Source: Paucimonas lemoignei | GTDB lineage: Bacteria; Pseudomonadota; Gammaproteobacteria; Pseudomonadales; Pseudomonadaceae | Length of the DNA stretch: 64,000 nucleotides | Assembly: GCA_900475325.1 (NCBI GenBank) | Contig: LS483371.1 | Coordinates: 2,542,001 to 2,606,000, forward strand | Direction of reading: 5' to 3' | Part shown: piece by piece, positions 34,548 through 42,815 of the stretch | Numbering within the stretch: the first letter of the stretch is position 1 | How the letters are laid out: the number at the start of each line of letters is the position of its first letter | The notes under the pieces: model-generated | Told to the model about the DNA's origin: nothing | Seen by the model: only the letters and a program-made list of their open reading frames with translations | Databases searched by the model: none | Position numbers and translations under genes: made by a program

Positions 34548-35981
34548 CTACCGACTCTGCAATGCATACCCCACCGTCGAGCCCTTCAACACAAACCGCT
34601 CACCAATCATGCCGCAGTAGCTGGTGCGGGTCAGGAAGGCGCCGGGGCCGTTGAGGTAGACCTGGATGTCGGCGACTTCTTCGCACATTTCCAGGGTGCG
34701 GTTCTGCAGTTTTCCGCTGGCCTGGGCCGAGCGCAGGGCGCCCATGGGGGTCCAGTCGGCGATGATCAGCGCGCCGGGTGGCACGATGTGTTCATAGGTG
34801 CGCACAAATTGCCGTGCCGAATGGTCCGGCAAGTAGGGGGCCATGAAGTAGTGGATGTCATCGCGAAACGGCAAGGCTTCGGTGTGCACCGGCAATTTGA
34901 TCAGCCCCCCGGCGTACAGCGCATACACCGACAGGATCGCGGCCGGAGCGCTGAGCACTGACAGGTTCATCAACGCTTTGGCGCCAGGGGTCATGGGCAG
35001 CAGCTTCTGCAGCTTCATCACCCCGATGATGCTGAGCAAGGCAACGCCCGGCAGGAAGAACGTGAAGCGGTCGGTGACGTTATAGGACGCCGCAAACACG
35101 AAGTTCAGCATCGCGGCGCACCACAACAGCCGCAGGCGACTGTCCTTGGGAAACAGCAGCAGCCCGATCACCTGCGGGCCGATCAGCGAGAGCAGCAGGA
35201 TGAACACCGAGTTCTTCTCGTGCCACATGTCGTCGAAGCGAAACAGGCTGCCTTCCCAACCCGGCTGCGCGACTTTCGCCGAGGTGCCGGTCAGGTAGCG
35301 GTGGAAGATCTCGACAATGTTCATGCCCGCGTGCAAGTCATGAGCAATCGCCGGGAAAGCCACCGAAAAGCCCGCCGCGAAGCCGGGCAGGGTAATCAGC
35401 GTGTTGAACCGATATTGATACAACAGCTGCAAGTACAGCGGCAGCAGCACCACGAAGGTCAGTTGATGAACCGCCGCGCCCATGCCGGTGAGGACACCAA
35501 TGACGAACAGGCGGCTCAGCACACCCAGCCGTGAGCGTGGGTTCAGATGAACCTGGTACGCGGCCAGCACAAACAGCGAGTGAAAAATGTAGACCTCGGC
35601 CTTGGTCGAGACCCAGAACACGCCGTGGGCCAGTATCGTTGCTGTCGCCGCCAGTAACGCCTGGCGACGGCTGGACCCGACGTTGAGGGCCAGGGAGTAA
35701 ACGATCCACGCCAGCGGGATCAGCAGGATCGAATTGAGCAGGCTCAATACGTAGGAGCCGAACAGCTCAAAAACCGCGGTGTTGAAAAACTGATACAGCG
35801 GATGGTCCAGCGGGCCCAGGGATTCGCTGAAATAGCGGCCCTCGGTCGCATCGGCGAGAAATACCCCGTTGTCCATCCACTGGACCGGGCCGCTGGAGGC
35901 GATAAAGCTGGCGACGATTGCCGCACACAACAGGAACAACGCAAAACGGGTTGAAGACGCACTGCTACTTCCCTGAACCAT
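34548..35981 (-). CDS. polytopic membrane protein, GT-C glycosyltransferase-like
   Basis: A 477-residue protein with an N-terminal membrane span, a first loop [17 protein letters not shown], and [12 protein letters not shown], followed by eight to ten spans and a soluble C-terminal domain of about 100 residues (after [13 protein letters not shown]). An acidic first loop with Asp-rich DNG and a conserved HPLY, many spans and a periplasmic C-terminal domain are the design of GT-C transferases that use polyprenyl-phosphate sugars (DUF2723-like). No close family could be named with certainty. As the last gene of the predicted arabinofuranose-lipid operon (16-bp gap), it is the best candidate for the enzyme that transfers the sugar to its acceptor. 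Confidence 0.65.
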   Translation of the reverse strand: MVQGSSSASSTRFALFLLCAAIVASFIASSGPVQWMDNGVFLADATEGRYFSESLGPLDHPLYQFFNTAVFELFGSYVLSLLNSILLIPLAWIVYSLALNVGSSRRQALLAATATILAHGVFWVSTKAEVYIFHSLFVLAAYQVHLNPRSRLGVLSRLFVIGVLTGMGAAVHQLTFVVLLPLYLQLLYQYRFNTLITLPGFAAGFSVAFPAIAHDLHAGMNIVEIFHRYLTGTSAKVAQPGWEGSLFRFDDMWHEKNSVFILLLSLIGPQVIGLLLFPKDSRLRLLWCAAMLNFVFAASYNVTDRFTFFLPGVALLSIIGVMKLQKLLPMTPGAKALMNLSVLSAPAAILSVYALYAGGLIKLPVHTEALPFRDDIHYFMAPYLPDHSARQFVRTYEHIVPPGALIIADWTPMGALRSAQASGKLQNRTLEMCEEVADIQVYLNGPGAFLTRTSYCGMIGERFVLKGSTVGYALQSR

Positions 35982-35997
35982 CGCAAGACTCCTGGGC

Positions 35998-36987
35998 TTA
36001 TTGATCTAATGCAGATTGCTTGAGTGGCGAGCGTTCAGCCGCGCCCCCGGCCTTGAGCTGCAGCAACATGGTGGCGCCGATGGCCACGGCAAACCATAAG
36101 GTTGCCAGGCGAATCAAGACCGTGGCGGCAATGGCGTCGGCGCTGGACATGCCTTTCCAGACCAGCAGCCCGACCATGACCGCCTCGGCGCCGCCCAGCC
36201 CGCCGGGCATGAAACTGATGGCTCCGGCAAGCATGGCCAGGGCGTAGACAAAGACGGCGAACGTCAGCTCGATGTCGGCACCCATCCAGTTGAGGATCCA
36301 GTGAAACGCCAATGCCTCGGCGCTCCAGGCCACGACGCTAAGTGCAGTGACCCCCATCAGCAGGCTCAGCCGATGGCACTGTTGCGCCGCGAGCAAGACT
36401 TCAAACAGGTGCCGGGTTAAGCCAATCAATTTGCCGCCCGTGGCCGGGATGGCCGCTGCCAGCGCTGCCAGCAGACGTTGCTGGGACAGCACCAGCAAAC
36501 CGATGGCCACCAGGCCCAGGCCGATCAGGATCATGGAGCGCGATTGCGGGTACAGCGACAGGCCGAACAAGGTCAGCAGCACCACGGCAAACAGGTCCGA
36601 CAGCCGCTCGCTGAAAAACGCCGCAAAACTCTGCGGGTAGGGCACACCCCAGCGTTTGAGCAGCACGCCGCGCAACGCTTCACCGGCCTTGCCGGGGGTG
36701 GTGGTCAGGGCGAACCCGGCCAGGTAGATTTTCAGGCTCGGCTGCCACGGCACCGGATGACCCAGGGTGCGCAGATAGACCTGCCAGCGGACAAAACGCA
36801 GCCCGTAATTGGCCGCAGACATGAACAGCGCAATGCCAATGCCGATCAGTCCGACTTCGCCCACCGCCTTGCTCACCGCTGCCCAGCCACCCCAGAGGGA
36901 AAAGCCCAGGTAGCCCAGGGCAGAAAACACCACCGAGAGCACCACGGCCCGATAGCGCCAGCCCGAGAGAAAAACCGTTTCGTTCAT
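35998..36987 (-). CDS. flippase-like membrane protein (LPG-synthase TM / UPF0104 type)
   Basis: A 329-residue protein with about eight membrane spans, of the family that forms the membrane half of lysylphosphatidylglycerol synthases and many stand-alone proteins. [34 protein letters not shown] and [12 protein letters not shown] are the conserved family segments. Stand-alone copies often sit next to glycosyltransferases and are suspected lipid transporters. In this operon it could flip the lipid-linked furanose to the periplasm, a job done by other families in mycobacteria. It overlaps the DprE2-like gene by 4 bp. Confidence 0.78.
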   Translation of the reverse strand: MNETVFLSGWRYRAVVLSVVFSALGYLGFSLWGGWAAVSKAVGEVGLIGIGIALFMSAANYGLRFVRWQVYLRTLGHPVPWQPSLKIYLAGFALTTTPGKAGEALRGVLLKRWGVPYPQSFAAFFSERLSDLFAVVLLTLFGLSLYPQSRSMILIGLGLVAIGLLVLSQQRLLAALAAAIPATGGKLIGLTRHLFEVLLAAQQCHRLSLLMGVTALSVVAWSAEALAFHWILNWMGADIELTFAVFVYALAMLAGAISFMPGGLGGAEAVMVGLLVWKGMSSADAIAATVLIRLATLWFAVAIGATMLLQLKAGGAAERSPLKQSALDQ

Positions 36988-37724
36988 AGGTTGAGCCTCT
37001 TGAACACCGGTTGAGGGATCGAGCGGATGATCAGCATGATCAGCGCCCAGAATCCCGGCGTGTACAACGTGGGCGCTTTGCGCGCGATGCCCGCGACGAT
37101 GCGTTCGGCCACTTGTTGCGGCTGCGCCAGTAGAGCGGCAGGCAAAGCCAGGCCTTTGGTCATGGGGGTGTCGACAAAGCCCGGCTTGATGGTCAGCACG
37201 TGCACGCCGACCTTGAAAAGCCGCGCTTGCAGGCCTTCGCTGAAGGTCGAAACGGCGGCTTTTGCGGCGCCATACAGGTAGTTCGAGGGCCGACCGCGAT
37301 CACCGGCCACCGATGAGATCACCGCCAGACTGCCCCAGCGCTGGGTTTCGAATTGCTGGGCCAACAGGGTCAGCAACGCGATGACCGAGGTGCCGTTGTT
37401 GGCGAACTCTTGCATGGCGACGCTGACGTCACGCTCGCAGGTTTTCTGGTCGGGCAGGGTGCCGTGGGCGATCAGTGCCACATCGATCTGCCCCAGGGCC
37501 AGCAGGCAGCTTTCCAGCATGGAGGGGTGGGCTGCGAGGTCAGTGGCGTCCATTTCGTGCACGGTGATGGTTTTGGCGCCACGGGCCTTGAGGTCGGCGG
37601 CGGTCTGCTCGAGTTTGTCGGCATTGCGCGCCACCAGGAAAAAGTCGCTGCCCTCGCTGGCCCACAAGCGGGCGCAGGCGGTGGCGATGGCCGAGGTCGC
37701 GCCAATGATCAGTACTCGTTTCAT
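36984..37724 (-). CDS. DprE2-like SDR (keto-ribofuranose-lipid reductase)
   Basis: A 246-residue SDR starting MKRVLIIGATSAIATACARLWASEG, whose GATSAIA cofactor motif is the form seen in DprE2 (decaprenylphospho-2-keto-arabinose reductase) rather than the usual TGxxxGIG. LVARNADKLEQTAADL follows beta-2; the catalytic part is VISSVAGDRGRPSNYLYGAAKAAV. Next to a DprE1-like oxidase it should catalyse the second half of the ribose to arabinose epimerisation on a polyprenyl phosphate, using NADH. The start at 37724 is chosen by homology; the gap to the DprE1-like gene is 13 bp. Confidence 0.85.
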   Translation of the reverse strand: MKRVLIIGATSAIATACARLWASEGSDFFLVARNADKLEQTAADLKARGAKTITVHEMDATDLAAHPSMLESCLLALGQIDVALIAHGTLPDQKTCERDVSVAMQEFANNGTSVIALLTLLAQQFETQRWGSLAVISSVAGDRGRPSNYLYGAAKAAVSTFSEGLQARLFKVGVHVLTIKPGFVDTPMTKGLALPAALLAQPQQVAERIVAGIARKAPTLYTPGFWALIMLIIRSIPQPVFKRLNL

Positions 37725-37737
37725 ATGAATTCTCGTC

Positions 37738-39054
37738 TCATGAAGACACACGTTCCCAAAAGCGGGACATCAGGGAGGTATCGCGCAGCGCTTCGAGCCG
37801 CTCCCAGGCGGGGTACGCCTGGCGGAAATCGCTGCCGCTCATGTGCGCGTCCTTGGCCGGATACAGTCGGCCACCGGCGGCGCGCACAATCGCATCCAGA
37901 CGCGGAAACAGGCTGTGGTGCAGGTCACTGCTGTGGGGGAAGTCCAGTGCCAGCGAGGTGCCGGGCATGGGAAATGACAACAGCCCCGGCGAAGCGATAT
38001 CGCCGCAGCGCTTGAGCACCGCCAGGAACGAGCCCTGACCAGAGTCGGCAATCGCACCCAGCAGTTCGGCCATGGCAGCCTCAGCGCTGGCCTCGGGGAT
38101 CACGCACTGATACTGCTCAAAGCCCTTGCGGCCATAGATGCGGTTCCAGTGCAGGATGCGATCCAGCGGGTAGAAAAACGGCGTGTAGGCACTGCGTTTG
38201 GCGGTGCGCTTTTTGGGGTGGACGTTCCAGTACAGCGAGTTGAAGCTGCGCAATGACAGGTTGTTGATCAGCGAGATCGGCGGGGTCAGAGGCACTTTCA
38301 GCGGGCTGGCCTGTTCGACCTCCAGCGAGCCGTAGCGCGCGTGGTCGCCCACGATGAACACGCCGCGCCCGGTGTTCGCGCCTTTGGCCAGGCAGTCGAT
38401 CCAGGCCACGCTGTATTCATGCTGATGGTCCAGCTCGGCCGACAGGCTGAAGAACTCCGCGAGGTTGGCAAAGCGCACCACTGTGCTGTCGATCTGGCTG
38501 GAGCGGATCGGCATCAGTTGCAGGTCGGCCCAGTTGATCACTCCGGTCAGGCCCAGCCCGCCAATCGTGGCGGCGAACATCCGTGCGTTTTCCGAGGGTG
38601 AGCAGATCTGCGCTTTTTCACCGTGACGCAGCAAGCCAAAGCCCAGCACATGGTTGCCAAAGGTGCCGCGCAGATGATGATTCTTGCCATGCACGTCATT
38701 GGCAATGGCGCCCCCGACGGTGGCGAACTGGGTGCCGGGGGTGACCGGCAGAAACCAGCCGTGGGGGATCGCGGCCGCGAGGATCTCGGCCAGGGTGACA
38801 CCCGCCTCAACGCGCACGGTGCCGTGTTTCCAGTCGGCGCGGATGAAATGATCCAGGCTGCGCATGTGGATCACCTGATCGCTGGCCGCCAGGCAGCTGT
38901 CGCCATAGCTGCGGCCGTTGCCGTAGGGCAGGCTGGTGCGATGCGTGTCGATGACGGTGCTCAGGTGATCGGTCAAACCGTCGATCCACTGGCAGGCATG
39001 CCCGTTTTGCGGGGCCTGGGGGTAGCGCCCCCATGAGTACAGAGACGCCGTCAT
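37738..39054 (-). CDS. DprE1-like FAD oxidase (polyprenylphospho-ribofuranose 2-oxidase)
   Basis: A 438-residue VAO-type flavoprotein. YGNGRSYGDSC (44-54) binds FAD; VGGAIANDVHGKNHH (113-127) includes the conserved His (H122) of DprE1; GLTGVI follows. The substrate domain has FFYPLDRILHWNRIYG (293-308), FEQYQCVIP, LLSFPMPG and RLYPAKD with the catalytic Lys (K401). Order and spacing match mycobacterial DprE1 as I remember it. At the position of its benzothiazinone-reactive Cys387 there is Ala (A369, in SLALDF). It oxidises C2 of the lipid-linked ribofuranose. Start overlaps the previous stop by 4 bp. Confidence 0.88.
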   Translation of the reverse strand: MTASLYSWGRYPQAPQNGHACQWIDGLTDHLSTVIDTHRTSLPYGNGRSYGDSCLAASDQVIHMRSLDHFIRADWKHGTVRVEAGVTLAEILAAAIPHGWFLPVTPGTQFATVGGAIANDVHGKNHHLRGTFGNHVLGFGLLRHGEKAQICSPSENARMFAATIGGLGLTGVINWADLQLMPIRSSQIDSTVVRFANLAEFFSLSAELDHQHEYSVAWIDCLAKGANTGRGVFIVGDHARYGSLEVEQASPLKVPLTPPISLINNLSLRSFNSLYWNVHPKKRTAKRSAYTPFFYPLDRILHWNRIYGRKGFEQYQCVIPEASAEAAMAELLGAIADSGQGSFLAVLKRCGDIASPGLLSFPMPGTSLALDFPHSSDLHHSLFPRLDAIVRAAGGRLYPAKDAHMSGSDFRQAYPAWERLEALRDTSLMSRFWERVSS

Positions 39055-40526
39055 GCGGCCACCCAGAACACAATGGCGAACAGCACGCCGACCGCCTGGC
39101 TCATGCGATCTCGAATGGCGAACACCACCGGGTCGTCGTTCATCAGGCCGCGATGGGTGAGCATCCAGACCCGGGTGATCCAGAACAGCAGCAGTGGGCA
39201 GGCCAGCCAGATCACATGGGGGTGGCCATAAAGGGCGGCGGTGGAGCCATCGTGGATGTACAGGGCCAGCACCATCACGGCCAGATGCCCGGACGAAGCG
39301 CCCAACGAGGCAATCATGTCCAGGTCGCCGGGGTAATAACCGCGCCCACGGGCTTTGTCCTGCAGGTCTTTGGCCCGGGCTTCGCGGAGCTCGGCGTAAC
39401 GCTTGACCAGCGCCAGGCTGAGAAACATGAACATTGAAAAGGCCAGAATCCAGAAGGTCAGCGGCAAATTGAAGGCCGCCGCGCCCGCCAGGATCCGTGC
39501 GGTGTAGAGCATCGCCAGGACGATCACATCGGTGACCATCTGCCGTTTCAGGGTCAGGGAATACGCCAGGGTCAGCCCATAGTAGGCCGCCAGAACGGCA
39601 CTGAACTGCCAGGGCAACAGCAGGGCTGCACTGCCAAACGCGGCGATCAACAGCACGGGCACGATGACCAGCCCGGCCTTGATCGACAACTTGCCGCAGG
39701 CAAAAGGCCGTTTGCGTTTGGTTGAATGGTGTCGGTCGTCTGCCAGGTCCAGCAGATCGTTAAGCACGTACACGCTGGAGGCGCACAGCCCGAAAAACAG
39801 GAACGCCAGGGCGCCGTTGAGCAGTTGTTGCGTTTGCCCCAACTGGTGAGCGGCCAGCAGCGGCACGAAGATCAGCGCGTTTTTCATCCATTGGTGCATA
39901 CGCAAGGCTTTGCGCCAGTCGCGCAGGGTCGGGGCGTTGGAGCGGATCACCTGTTCGACATTGCCCAGCACCTTGGCCCGGCTCTCCACGCCCTGCTCGG
40001 GGTTGACCACAATGGCGTGGCGCGCCGCGCCCCAGATCGCCAAGTCGTCGCGGGAATTGCCCAGGTAGTCGAAGCCTTTCTCACCGAAGTGGTCCACCAG
40101 CAAGTCGCGTTTGGTGTGCGAGGACAGGTTGCGCTCGGCGTTGGAGGCCACCACCAGATCAAACAACTGCAGATGCTCAGCGATGCGTGTGGCAAGGCTT
40201 TCGTGACTGGCCGTGGCGAGCACGATCATGCGTCCCTTGGCGCGTTCGGCTTCGATCAGCGCAATGATTTCGCTGTCATAGGGCAGAACTGCCACATCGA
40301 TATCGGTGGCCAGCGCGAGACCTTCCTTGAGGGCAGCCTTGCCTTTCATTAACCAGCCAAACAGTTTGAACACGTGCAAGGGGCGGCTGCGAATGAACGC
40401 CATCGCCGTCTCCATCAACAAGTCGGAACGCAACAAAGTGCCGTCCAGATCGACAACTAAAGGGGGGCTGCTTATTAAAGGGTCAGGAGGGTTAGTTTCT
40501 CGAACTCTTCCCTGAACTCTCGCCAT
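39051..40526 (-). CDS. HAD phosphatase-UbiA prenyltransferase fusion (DPPR synthase-like)
   Basis: A 491-residue two-domain protein. Residues about 20-200 are a HAD hydrolase: nucleophile in VVDLDGTLLRSD, LATASHES for motif II, KRDLL for motif III and GNSRDDLAIW for motif IV. Residues about 210-490 are a UbiA transferase with eight or nine spans: RMHQWMKNALIF, NDLLDLADDRHHSTKRKRP (Mg-diphosphate site), DVIVLAMLYTARILAG. Rv3806c-like UbiA enzymes put 5-phosphoribose on a polyprenyl phosphate, and the 5-phosphate must then be removed; the fused HAD domain could do that second step. It heads the operon; AGGAG lies 9 bases upstream of the ATG. Confidence 0.85.
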   Translation of the reverse strand: MARVQGRVRETNPPDPLISSPPLVVDLDGTLLRSDLLMETAMAFIRSRPLHVFKLFGWLMKGKAALKEGLALATDIDVAVLPYDSEIIALIEAERAKGRMIVLATASHESLATRIAEHLQLFDLVVASNAERNLSSHTKRDLLVDHFGEKGFDYLGNSRDDLAIWGAARHAIVVNPEQGVESRAKVLGNVEQVIRSNAPTLRDWRKALRMHQWMKNALIFVPLLAAHQLGQTQQLLNGALAFLFFGLCASSVYVLNDLLDLADDRHHSTKRKRPFACGKLSIKAGLVIVPVLLIAAFGSAALLLPWQFSAVLAAYYGLTLAYSLTLKRQMVTDVIVLAMLYTARILAGAAAFNLPLTFWILAFSMFMFLSLALVKRYAELREARAKDLQDKARGRGYYPGDLDMIASLGASSGHLAVMVLALYIHDGSTAALYGHPHVIWLACPLLLFWITRVWMLTHRGLMNDDPVVFAIRDRMSQAVGVLFAIVFWVAA

Positions 40527-40792
40527 GTCTATGCACTCCTGGGGGTTGAGCGCACTATGAAACGGAAAGAAGAATTCGCCACCTCAATAAAATTAAACAC
40601 CCGCGCTTAGATCGCCAGTGTGCTGGCGTCAGAAACTTCCCGTGTTTGCACCCCTCGATTAATAACGCCATGTTGCATGGAGTTAACGCGTGTCCATCGC
40701 TGAAACAGCGTTGACAGCGGCTCGAGTCGGGCCACGAATGTTCTGGGGCGAGCAGGCGATCAGACCAGGGGCTGTCTTAAAAAGACGACAGA

Positions 40793-40836
40793 GTCATAAT
40801 GACCGCGTCTTGACCCTGGAAAGCAGTCGTAATGAC
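40793..40836. promoter_or_regulatory. two NorR-type palindromes
   Basis: GTCATAATGAC (40793-40803) is a perfect palindrome of the GT-N7-AC type used by NorR; GTCGTAATGAC (40826-40836) is a one-mismatch copy that overlaps the norR start codon. The centres are 33 bp apart, about three helical turns. They lie in the 305-bp divergent space 40527-40831, which also has a TTGACA hexamer at 40711-40716 but no sigma-54 -24/-12 pair that I can find. Confidence 0.6.
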
Positions 40837-42382
40837 CAACCCCTTGCTGCTTGCACTGATACCCCTGGTTGCGGATCTGAGCCGCGAACTGCCGGACGAA
40901 GAGCGCTATCGACGGTTGCTGAGTGCGCTGCGCCAATGGCTGCCATGCGACGCCGTGGCACTGCTCAAGCTTGAGGGCGACGTGTTGATCCCGTTGTGCG
41001 TCGAAGGCCTGAGCCCCGATACCCTGGGGCGCCGGTTCCGGGTGCAGGAGCATCCACGGTTGAAAATCCTTCTGGAAAGCCCGGGGCCGACGCGCTTTTC
41101 TGCCGATTGTGAGTTGCCGGACCCCTACGACGGCCTGGTGGAGGGCCATCACGGCCAGCTGGAAGTCCACGACTGCCTGGGCTGCGCGTTGTTCGTCCAG
41201 GACAAACCCTGGGGCCTGATTACCCTGGACTCACTGGAGCCTGCGAGTTTTGGCCGGGTTGATCTGGACAACCTGGAAGCCTTTGCCAGCCTGGCTGCCG
41301 CCACGGTCACCGCCAGCGAACGGATCAACCAGCTGGCTCGGGGCTTCGAGGATCAGCGCCAACTCGCCGAAGTCTATAAACGCGCGGCGGGCGGTCGCGG
41401 CCCTCGGGAGTTGATCGGCCAGAGTGCCATTCATAAACGCTTGCAGCAGGAAATCCAGCTGGTGGGCAACAGCCCGTTGTCGGTGTTGATCACCGGCGAA
41501 ACCGGCGTGGGCAAGGAGCTGGTCGCCGAAGCTATCCACCTCAATTCGCCACGGGCCCACAAGCCGCTGATCAGCCTCAACTGCGCTGCACTGCCGGAGA
41601 TGCTGGTGGAAAGCGAGTTGTTCGGGCATGTCAAAGGTGCGTTCTCCGGGGCGGTGAACGGCCGCAGCGGCAAGTTCGAGCTGGCGGATGGCGGCACGAT
41701 TTTTCTCGATGAAGTGGGCGAGCTGCCGCTGTCGGTGCAATCCAAATTGCTGCGCGTGCTGCAGAGCGGCCAGCTACAGCGGGTGGGCTCCGATCAGGAG
41801 CATCAGGTGGACGTGCGGATCATCGCCGCCACCAATCGCGACCTGGCCGAAGAAGTGCGTTGTGGGCGGTTCCGTGCTGACCTCTATCACCGTTTGAGTG
41901 TGTACCCGCTTCGGGTGCCGCCGTTGCGTGAGCGCGGTCGGGATGTGCTGCTGCTGGCCGGTTACTTCCTGGAAGAAAACCGCGCCCGGATGGGCCTGCG
42001 CAGCCTGCGTATCAACAGCGAGGCGCAGAAGCTGCTGGTCAGCCATGCATGGCCGGGCAACGTGAGGGAGCTGGAACACCTGATCAGCCGCGCCGTGCTC
42101 AAAGCCCTGTCGCTGCACCCTGAGCGGCCACGAATCCTGACCATTGAAAGCCAGATGCTCGGCCTTGAAGATCAAGCGCCTGCGGAGCCGTTGCAGGGCG
42201 ATGCGGCGGGCCCGACGAGGATCCCTGGGCAGACGCTGAAAACATCGGTGGACCATTACCAGAAAATGCTCATTGAAGAGGCGCTGGTCAGGCATCAGGG
42301 CAAGTGGGTCGAGGCCGCGAGGGAGATGGGCCTGGATCGTGCGAATCTGAATCGCCTCGCTAAACGGCTGGGCATTCGTTGA
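40832..42382 (+). CDS. norR: nitric oxide-responsive sigma-54 activator NorR
   Basis: A 516-residue enhancer-binding protein. The N-terminal GAF domain (about 20-165) has residues corresponding to the iron ligands known for E. coli NorR: R76, D100, H113, C115 and D133. The AAA+ domain (about 190-420) has Walker A GETGVGKE (222-229), GAFSGA (269-274) where GAFTGA is usual, and Walker B IFLDEVGE (290-297). The C-terminal Fis-type helix-turn-helix (about 470-516) reads GKWVEAAREMGLDRANLNRL. NO bound at the iron releases ATPase activity to activate sigma-54 promoters. No flavohaemoglobin, norVW or norCB gene is adjacent. Confidence 0.92.
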   Translation: MTNPLLLALIPLVADLSRELPDEERYRRLLSALRQWLPCDAVALLKLEGDVLIPLCVEGLSPDTLGRRFRVQEHPRLKILLESPGPTRFSADCELPDPYDGLVEGHHGQLEVHDCLGCALFVQDKPWGLITLDSLEPASFGRVDLDNLEAFASLAAATVTASERINQLARGFEDQRQLAEVYKRAAGGRGPRELIGQSAIHKRLQQEIQLVGNSPLSVLITGETGVGKELVAEAIHLNSPRAHKPLISLNCAALPEMLVESELFGHVKGAFSGAVNGRSGKFELADGGTIFLDEVGELPLSVQSKLLRVLQSGQLQRVGSDQEHQVDVRIIAATNRDLAEEVRCGRFRADLYHRLSVYPLRVPPLRERGRDVLLLAGYFLEENRARMGLRSLRINSEAQKLLVSHAWPGNVRELEHLISRAVLKALSLHPERPRILTIESQMLGLEDQAPAEPLQGDAAGPTRIPGQTLKTSVDHYQKMLIEEALVRHQGKWVEAAREMGLDRANLNRLAKRLGIR

Positions 42383-42539
42383 GCCTGTTTTGCTGTTTCG
42401 AATCAACCATTTGAGTGGTTAATAGGGCGTATCGGCGAGTTCGACGCAACTTGTCGTCAGACGGTAAAAAAGACTGAATTTTTTTCAGCGGCGAGGGGTC
42501 AGCTATTGCACTAAGCAATTAATGGAGCCGTTGCCTGAC

Positions 42540-42764
42540 ATGTCACAGTACAAACACTACCGAATCGATTACTTGTTAAACGGCGCGTTCAAGTCCTTCT
42601 ATATCAGTGCAGAGCACATGGATAACACTGAGGCTTGGCATCATGCGAGCGTTGACGCCGGAATTGCGCGGATTCCCAAATATCGTCTGGAGAAAGTCCC
42701 GCGTGTGTCCAAACCCTACGCCGAGCATTTCGGGATCACCAACGTCGAGTGGATACAGAGTTGA
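42540..42764 (+). CDS. small conserved-looking protein of unknown function
   Basis: A 74-residue protein starting MSQYKHYRIDYLLNGAFKSFYISAEHMDN, with WHHASVDAGIARIPKYR in the middle. It is rich in aromatic and charged residues, has no signal or membrane span and looks like a folded small cytoplasmic protein (possibly the DUF6555 group of pseudomonads, from memory). The start at 42540 is chosen on similarity; an ATG at 42522 is also possible. A strong terminator follows it. Confidence 0.65.
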   Translation: MSQYKHYRIDYLLNGAFKSFYISAEHMDNTEAWHHASVDAGIARIPKYRLEKVPRVSKPYAEHFGITNVEWIQS

Positions 42765-42772
42765 TGGACACC

Positions 42773-42802
42773 TGCCGGCCCGCTGAGCAAAGCGGGCCGG
42801 CA
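42773..42802. terminator. bidirectional terminator
   Basis: TGCCGGCCCGCT and AGCGGGCCGGCA form a perfect 12-bp stem with a 6-base loop, followed by TTTG on the plus strand. It separates the small protein gene from the convergent MFS gene. Confidence 0.7.
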
Positions 42803-42815
42803 TTTGCGCCTCAGG

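Noticed and set aside
40711..40740. TTGACA as a sigma-70 promoter for norR
   Set aside because: A -35-like hexamer is present but the base pairs 17 downstream (GAATGT region) are a poor -10; left as unproven.
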